From Tieghemiomyces parasiticus (taxonomy: Eukaryota; Kickxellomycota; Dimargaritomycetes; Dimargaritales; Dimargaritaceae), in contig JANBPT010001303.1 in assembly GCA_027575765.1 (NCBI GenBank), positions 1 through 11,058 of the forward strand: a DNA stretch of 11,058 nucleotides. Direction: 5' to 3'. Position 1 is the stretch's first letter, and every line of letters starts with the position of its first letter. A program made the translations under genes and the position numbers. Below the pieces are notes generated by a model, which saw only the letters and a list, made by a program, of their open reading frames with translations, searched no databases and was not told where the DNA came from. Positions 6,168 through 11,058 of this stretch are shown one piece after another.

Positions 6168-8803
6168 CCACCGAGCCTGTCGACGCCCCGAAACCCATCT
6201 ACGATGCCTACTGGTCCATTAGCCGGGTTCAGGACATGCTCAGCCGAGGCCGGCTCCACCGCGGCGTCATCCGGATTAACCGTAAGGACCCCAACACCGG
6301 ATACGTGACGTGCGACGACCTGGATCGCGACGTACTGCTATTCCCGCGCTGGCGCCTCAACCGGGCATTCGACGGTGACGTGGTCTACATCAAGTTGATT
6401 AACGGCGAGAAGATCCTACGTCATCAAAAGACCCAACGCGACCGGATTCAGGACCGCGTGCGTGCCCGCACGGCCTCCCGAGCTAAACACATGGAATTGG
6501 GTCATGTGCCCGCCATGACGGAGGCATCGGCGGGCCACAGTGGGGAAGCAGCGGCGAACAACGCACCGGAAACAGGGAGCGACCAGGAGATCCGCCAATG
6601 CGGCCAGGTGGTACTTGTGGATGCCGGTGAGACTGTCCGTACGGTGAGCGGTACTGTGCGTACTGAACCGCCGCTGGACAATCCTGCTGCGCGGACACGG
6701 GCGCTGGGCGACCCCTGCGCGGTTCTCAAGGCTATTCTCTTCCGGCCTCAGGATCCGCGCCTGCCCCGGACGCGACTGGTTCCGCAGCGGCTTAGCCGGG
6801 CCGTTCTCGAGGCCATCGTGCAGGGCGACGCCCAGACCGTCTACGAGGCCACGGTTGACGCGTGGCCCGTGGATCTGGAGTACCCATTGCTGACCATCAC
6901 CCGCGCGTTGGGCCCCCGCGGGACCATCGAGGTCGAAACGGCGGCCCTCCTAGCGGACAATTGCGTGCGCAGCGCGGACTTCTCACCGGCCGTCATCCGG
7001 GATCTGCCCAGCTTGCCCTGGTCAATCCCTGCCGCAGAGCTGGCCACGCGCTGGGACCTCCGTCGCCAGCGCATCTTCACCATCGACCCGGCCACTGCCC
7101 GCGACCTGGACGACGCCGTATCGTGCTGGCCCTTAGCCAACGGCAACCTGCGCGTCGGGGTGCACATCGCTGACGTGTCGTACTTTGTGGACCCTGAGAC
7201 GGCGTTGGACCGCGAGGCCCGCCAACGCGCCACCACCGTGTACCTTGTACAGCGTGCGGTGCCTATGCTGCCCCATGTGCTCAGTCAGACCCTGTGCAGC
7301 CTGAACCCGGGCGTTGACCGCCTGGCCTACTCGGTGATGTGGGAGATGACCCCGGAGGCCGAGGTGGTGGACGTGTGGTTCGGTCGCACCGTGATCCACT
7401 CATGCTGTCGCCTGGCTTACGAGCAGGCCCAGCATGTAGTGGAGGGCAACCCACTGGACCCGGCCATCGCGGTACACGATGGCCACGCGGCCGCGGACGT
7501 GGCGGCCGACATTACGCGCCTATTCGGTCTGTCCCGCCTCCTGCGTGAGCGGCGCTTCCGCAACGGAGCCCTCACCGTCAACTCCATTCGCCTGCACTTC
7601 GACCTGGACGCACACGGCCAGCCCGTCCGGTGCTACCCGTACGACCTGAAGGACAGCAACCGACTAATTGAGGAGTTTATGTTGCTGGCCAACATGAGTG
7701 TGGCCCACCGTATCGCCGAGGCCTTCCCGGACCAAGCACTTCTACGCTGTCACCCAGCGCCGCTGGACCGTCTGCTCACCCGCTTTCACGAGGTACTGAC
7801 CAAGCTCGGGTACCATGACTTTGACACAAGCTCCTCGGGGGCCTTCCACCGCTCGTTCCAGGCCATCGAGGAACCAAGGGCCCGTATGTTACTACAGCTA
7901 CAGGCTATCAAGCCAATGTGCCGTGCCAAGTACTTTTGCACTGGCTACGCCGAGCCCGCACAGTACGCGCACTACGCCCTCAGCGTGCCACTCTACACGC
8001 ACTTCACCTCTCCGATCCGCCGCTATGCCGACGTAATTGTCCATCGCCTGCTAACAGCCGCCCTGGCGCAGCAGCGGGCCTTCTATTTGCCCCGCGAAGT
8101 GGTGCGTGGGATCGCTGGCCAGTGCAACCGCAAGAAGGAACTGGCCCGCCAGGCCCAGGACCAGAGCATCTTTTTATACTTGGTGCTCTACCTCCAGCGG
8201 ACCATCCGGGCCCAGGGCGGTCGCCCGCTGGTCGCTGAAGCCTTGGTCCTCGAGCTCAACAAGAACCATGCCGAGCTGATCGTACCCGCCTATGGTGTAG
8301 AGAAGCGCGTGCACTGGGACCGTCTTCCCCTCCACAGCGCCATATACTACGACGAGGGCAACGTAGCCCGTCTCGTGTGGCGTCAGTCGGCCGCGGGGAC
8401 GGCCGGCGAGGAAAACGCCATTGCTATGATTGCGGAGGGCTCAGAGAGCGAGACCCAGGATGCGGCTGGGACCACGGTCGGTGTGACCCTGGAGGCAGAC
8501 GACGCCAGCCAAATCGGCGATGCCGCAACCACCGACGCGCTGGCTGAGGAGCTGGATCGGCTGCGTTTGCACGCCCTCACCGCCACGACAGACGAAAGCT
8601 CCACCGTGGGGCCGCAGCAGAGTGTGAACACCGCAGGTGCCGACGGCCCGAGCCAGGAGTTGCACGTGTTCCAACCCGTTCGCGTATACCTTACACCCGA
8701 TACCAAATCATCGCCAGCCGTGATCAATGTCACCCTAGTGCCCCCGGAGGGCGCTCAGTGTCCCCTCGCTAAATCTGGTCAAACCAAGAAGAAGCGACAG
8801 TGA
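6134..8803 (+). CDS. DIS3L2: DIS3L2-type 3'-5' exoribonuclease (RNase II/RNB family)
   Basis: Degrades RNA 3' to 5'; characterised DIS3L2 proteins act outside the exosome and prefer oligouridylated RNA in the cytoplasm. Numbering from ATG 6134 (889 aa, close to the human protein): a first cold-shock domain at about 24-100 (GVIRINRK, LNRAFDGDVVYIKL), a low-complexity stretch about 105-175, a second OB region about 175-290, and RNB from about 300. The catalytic aspartates D318, D324, D326 and D327 are intact in IDPATARDLDDA, and THFTSPIRRYAD closes the RNB at about 623-633. There is no PIN domain, which excludes DIS3. The S1-like end (about 695-870) is interrupted by about 90 acidic/Ala-rich residues. 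The C-terminus is KKKRQ. There is a single uninterrupted exon. The true first codon may instead lie upstream through the splice at 6167, which would make this the C-terminal part of the fusion; in that case the coding exon begins at 6168. Confidence 0.93.
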   Translation: MYRIYSPSCNTATEPVDAPKPIYDAYWSISRVQDMLSRGRLHRGVIRINRKDPNTGYVTCDDLDRDVLLFPRWRLNRAFDGDVVYIKLINGEKILRHQKTQRDRIQDRVRARTASRAKHMELGHVPAMTEASAGHSGEAAANNAPETGSDQEIRQCGQVVLVDAGETVRTVSGTVRTEPPLDNPAARTRALGDPCAVLKAILFRPQDPRLPRTRLVPQRLSRAVLEAIVQGDAQTVYEATVDAWPVDLEYPLLTITRALGPRGTIEVETAALLADNCVRSADFSPAVIRDLPSLPWSIPAAELATRWDLRRQRIFTIDPATARDLDDAVSCWPLANGNLRVGVHIADVSYFVDPETALDREARQRATTVYLVQRAVPMLPHVLSQTLCSLNPGVDRLAYSVMWEMTPEAEVVDVWFGRTVIHSCCRLAYEQAQHVVEGNPLDPAIAVHDGHAAADVAADITRLFGLSRLLRERRFRNGALTVNSIRLHFDLDAHGQPVRCYPYDLKDSNRLIEEFMLLANMSVAHRIAEAFPDQALLRCHPAPLDRLLTRFHEVLTKLGYHDFDTSSSGAFHRSFQAIEEPRARMLLQLQAIKPMCRAKYFCTGYAEPAQYAHYALSVPLYTHFTSPIRRYADVIVHRLLTAALAQQRAFYLPREVVRGIAGQCNRKKELARQAQDQSIFLYLVLYLQRTIRAQGGRPLVAEALVLELNKNHAELIVPAYGVEKRVHWDRLPLHSAIYYDEGNVARLVWRQSAAGTAGEENAIAMIAEGSESETQDAAGTTVGVTLEADDASQIGDAATTDALAEELDRLRLHALTATTDESSTVGPQQSVNTAGADGPSQELHVFQPVRVYLTPDTKSSPAVINVTLVPPEGAQCPLAKSGQTKKKRQ

Positions 8804-9559
8804 GGCAATGGCGTGCACCTGCAAGTTTGGTTGAAGTTCTGGCGAGCGGTGATCTACTCGGCCAAGGCCCTCGTGCTAAAGTGCGACTAAAGGGTATCGG
8901 TCAATAAACGATGAATAATATCTAAATCCAAAATATTTCTCCAGCGCACCCTGGGCAGACGATGAGTGTCACTGTTCCTCCCCCCCCTTCCTAACGGTGC
9001 TAGTGTGTAGGTGGACTTGCGAGAGCAGATAGGCATGCTAAGCAACCTCGCCTCGCTACCGGACCTGTCTCCGAGCCGTTGCTGCCTCCCTGTTCGGCTC
9101 GAGTTGCTGTGATACGCAAGAGCCGGTTCAACCACTTCTAATAGGACTCATTATAGCGAGGTTAGAAATTCTCTCTCGTCTCGTATGCTTACCATTCCTC
9201 CCCCCTCATAGCCCGCGCTTATATCAGATTCCCTCTCTCCTTTTTTTTTGTCCTTCCTTTCCACCACTCCCGTCCATAATAAGGCTCTGAAACTTTGGTG
9301 ACTCCGCATGTCTCTTCCTCCTCCCCATTTCCACCTGACCACTCTCATTCGCCTCTTCGTACAGCTTTACCCGACTGGCCCTCTCTAGTAGCCACACGAT
9401 ACGGAACCAACTGTGCATTACTCTCTACGCAATCCACACACAGATTTATCCCCAACCTATAGCCTGTATCGTCACCTTTCGGCCTCAGAGTTTTCTGCGA
9501 TACTACCCCATTTCTGGCTTATTTAGCCTCGCGAATTACTATCTCCCTGGAGCCACGCC
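8804..9559 (+). promoter_or_regulatory. DIS3L2-BRF1 spacer with CT-rich BRF1 promoter region
   Basis: No gene is seen. The first ~100 bases are the DIS3L2 3' region. From about 9170 to the ATG the + strand is strongly pyrimidine-rich (about 72-75% over 9181-9300, with a T9 run at 9241-9249). A TATATC-like element lies near 9220. This resembles the CT-rich tracts of fungal promoters and 5' leaders. The transcription start cannot be placed. Confidence 0.5.
8903..8908 (+). terminator. Polyadenylation signal AATAAA after DIS3L2
   Basis: A canonical AATAAA lies 100 bases after the TGA, within an AT-rich stretch (8901-8940) that contrasts with the GC-rich exon. It is the only such hexamer noticed close after the stop. 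Confidence 0.5.
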
Positions 9560-11058
9560 ATGGGGTGCAAGAACTGCGGTAGCAATGCGATCGAGTACGA
9601 CTCGGCGGCAGGTAACGCCTTCTGCGTATCCTGCGGTGCGGTAAGTGGCCCCCCCTCGTGACCCGGCTAGTTACGGCAGCTAGCGGTTTTGCGTAACAGT
9701 GTCCCCCCCTTCCCCTGTGTATTGGAACTTTGTTATACTCTCCTGTTTAGCTTTCTATTGACCGCAGCCCCATCCCACCATGATTATTTTTGCTATCTAC
9801 GGTGCGCCTTATCACTTTCGTCCCCGCGCAGGTCACGGAGGAGAATACCATCGTTTCGGAGGTGACCTTCGGCGAGTCCTCTAATGGCGCTGCTATCCTC
9901 CAGGGTGCCATGGTATCGAACGACACCGGTCGGCTGAACCTCTCGGGTCACTATGGTAAACACAACGCCGTCCAGAGCCGCGAGAAGACCCTGTCAAATG
10001 GTAAGTGGCGATTGAAGGCGGCCTGGCGACGCTTGTTACGGAAACTCTTCTACAAGCTCTAGCCGATTTTCCAGCCCTCGTCGTTTTTGAGCCCCAATTC
10101 TGACCCGTTGAGTGGTGGTGGTTATTTTATTTTCTCATGGCTATTAACTTACCCTCACTTTTCCATACTCCACTCCCTTCAACCCACAGGAAAACGTGCC
10201 ATCTTCAGCCTTGGCACCGCCCTCCGGCTCTCGGACCGTTTTAAAGAGGCTGCGCACCGGTACTACACCTTGGCGGTGAACTGCAATTTTAACAAGGGCC
10301 GTCCCACGCAGAATGTGGCCGCGGCCTGCCTGTACATTGTGTGTCGGCAGGAGAAGTCGGGCCAGATGCTCATGGACTTCTCGGACATACTACAGACCAA
10401 CGTATTCCTACTCGGGGTCACATTCGTGCGGCTGGTGCGACAGCTCAACCTAATTTTGCCAATGGTGGACCCCTCGCTCTACATGGCCCGATTCGCTATG
10501 CGGCTCGAATTTGGCGACAAGACGCAGCGAGTGACCATGGACGCTCTCCGCTTGGCGCAGCGGATGGATCGCGACTGGCTGCTGACGGGCCGGCGACCAG
10601 CCGGCGTGTGTGGGGCCTGTCTTCTCATCGCAGCGCGGATGCACAACTTCCACCGAACCTACGACGAGATGATCCGCGTGGTCAAGGTGGCCAGTGTCAC
10701 CATTCAGGAACGTCTGCGCGAGTTTAAACGCACCCCGACCAGCGCTCTGAGCATGGCCGACTTCCGGAACGTTTGGCTTGAGGAGTCCTGCGACCCCCCA
10801 GCCTTCACTCGTAACCGCCAGGCCCATCTGAAGGTACACCATCATGCCCACCACCTCTACCGTGAGGAAATGGGTGACGCACCCCCACATGAATCGGCCG
10901 AGCCTGTGGAACGGTCCGCCAAGCGCCGGGCGCTGGAGGGTGGACTCAGGGGTGATGGCGACGAGGACGGCGCTACCAACGATGCTCGGGAGGACCACCG
11001 CGACGGCGAGTACCGTTTACCATCGGCAAAGGTCAAGGCGGACGGCACTGATGAAACG
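9560..11058 (+). CDS. BRF1: BRF1, TFIIB-related subunit of RNA polymerase III factor TFIIIB (3' end outside the window)
   Basis: TFIIIB recruits RNA polymerase III to tRNA and 5S genes, and BRF1 contacts TBP and the polymerase. Exons are 9560-9640, 9832-10000 and 10190-11058, with phases 0 and 1 matching; 373 codons lie inside the window. Residues 1-27 form a zinc ribbon with C3, C6, C22 and C25 (C-x2-C-x15-C-x2-C) starting at the second codon after Met, typical of BRF1. A linker with SREKTLSNGK follows. Two cyclin folds come next, about 85-170 (NKGRPTQNVAAACLYIVCRQ) and about 175-275 (RRPAGVCGACLLIAAR). SLGTALRLS and the EESCDPPAFTR segment after the folds fit BRF1 better than TFIIB. The visible end is an acidic/basic low-complexity region. 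The TBP-binding BRF homology region is not reached. The start sits in GCCATGG. Confidence 0.93.
9641..9831 (+). other. Intron 1 of BRF1
   Basis: Donor GTAAGT at 9641, acceptor CCCGCGCAG ending at 9831, 191 nt, phase 0. It falls right after the zinc ribbon (CGA|VTEEN). An earlier AG at 9767 would lead into a stop. Confidence 0.88.
10001..10189 (+). other. Intron 2 of BRF1
   Basis: Donor GTAAGT at 10001, branch-like CTATTAAC at 10141-10148, acceptor CAACCCACAG ending at 10189 after a long pyrimidine tract, 189 nt, phase 1. The joined codon is GGA (Gly) in SNGKR, just before the first cyclin fold. Confidence 0.88.

Noticed and set aside
6841..7236. 131-codon minus-strand frame inside the DIS3L2 exon
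   Set aside because: Shadow of the GC-rich RNB coding frame, which holds intact catalytic motifs.
10450..10998. 182-codon minus-strand frame
   Set aside because: It lies opposite the cyclin folds and C-terminal part of BRF1, whose + strand frame is clearly conserved.
1..11058. CRISPR array, prophage or bacterial mobile element
   Set aside because: The repeats are long and degenerate without short regular spacers, and the genes are intron-bearing and eukaryotic. No transposase, integrase or reverse transcriptase was seen.

Overview
The window looks like nuclear DNA of a filamentous or early-diverging fungus. The support is spliceosomal introns of about 145-270 nt with GTAAGT/GTAAGG donors and CTAAC-type branch sites, GC-rich exons between AT-richer spacers, and CT-rich tracts upstream of start codons. 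Placement nearer the Kickxellomycotina/Zoopagomycota than the ascomycetes is only a guess from intron length and gene content. All recognisable genes lie on the + strand.

Layout. Bases 1 to about 1385 hold a degenerate tandem array of 410-426 bp units that seems to continue off the left edge. Each full unit carries a TATA box directly followed by an inverted repeat. Bases 1386-3910 have no recognisable gene but switch twice between pyrimidine-rich and purine-rich composition on the + strand. From 3911 a gene with introns encodes a CWC27-type cyclophilin-like domain with a degenerate active site, then a lysine/alanine-rich linker holding five tandem 41-45-residue repeats. From 6168 (or ATG 6134) to 8803 is a full DIS3L2-type 3'-5' exoribonuclease (cold-shock domains, RNB, S1). 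After a 756-bp spacer with an AATAAA and a CT-rich promoter, 9560 to the right edge encodes the N-terminal 373 residues of BRF1, the TFIIB-related subunit of the RNA polymerase III factor TFIIIB, in three exons.

Most notable point. The CWC27-like frame has no stop before a good GTAAGT donor at 6017. Splicing to the acceptor at 6167 joins it in phase to the DIS3L2 frame, giving a predicted five-exon fusion of about 1387 residues. The only stop of the upstream frame (6115-6117) and the only separate ATG of the downstream frame (6134) both lie inside this 151-nt intron. Retaining or splicing it would therefore decide between two proteins and one fusion. This is read from splice signals and reading phase and needs transcript evidence.

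The genes fit an RNA-metabolism theme (spliceosome-associated cyclophilin fold, RNA decay nuclease, Pol III transcription), but nothing in the sequence shows that BRF1 is functionally linked to the other two.
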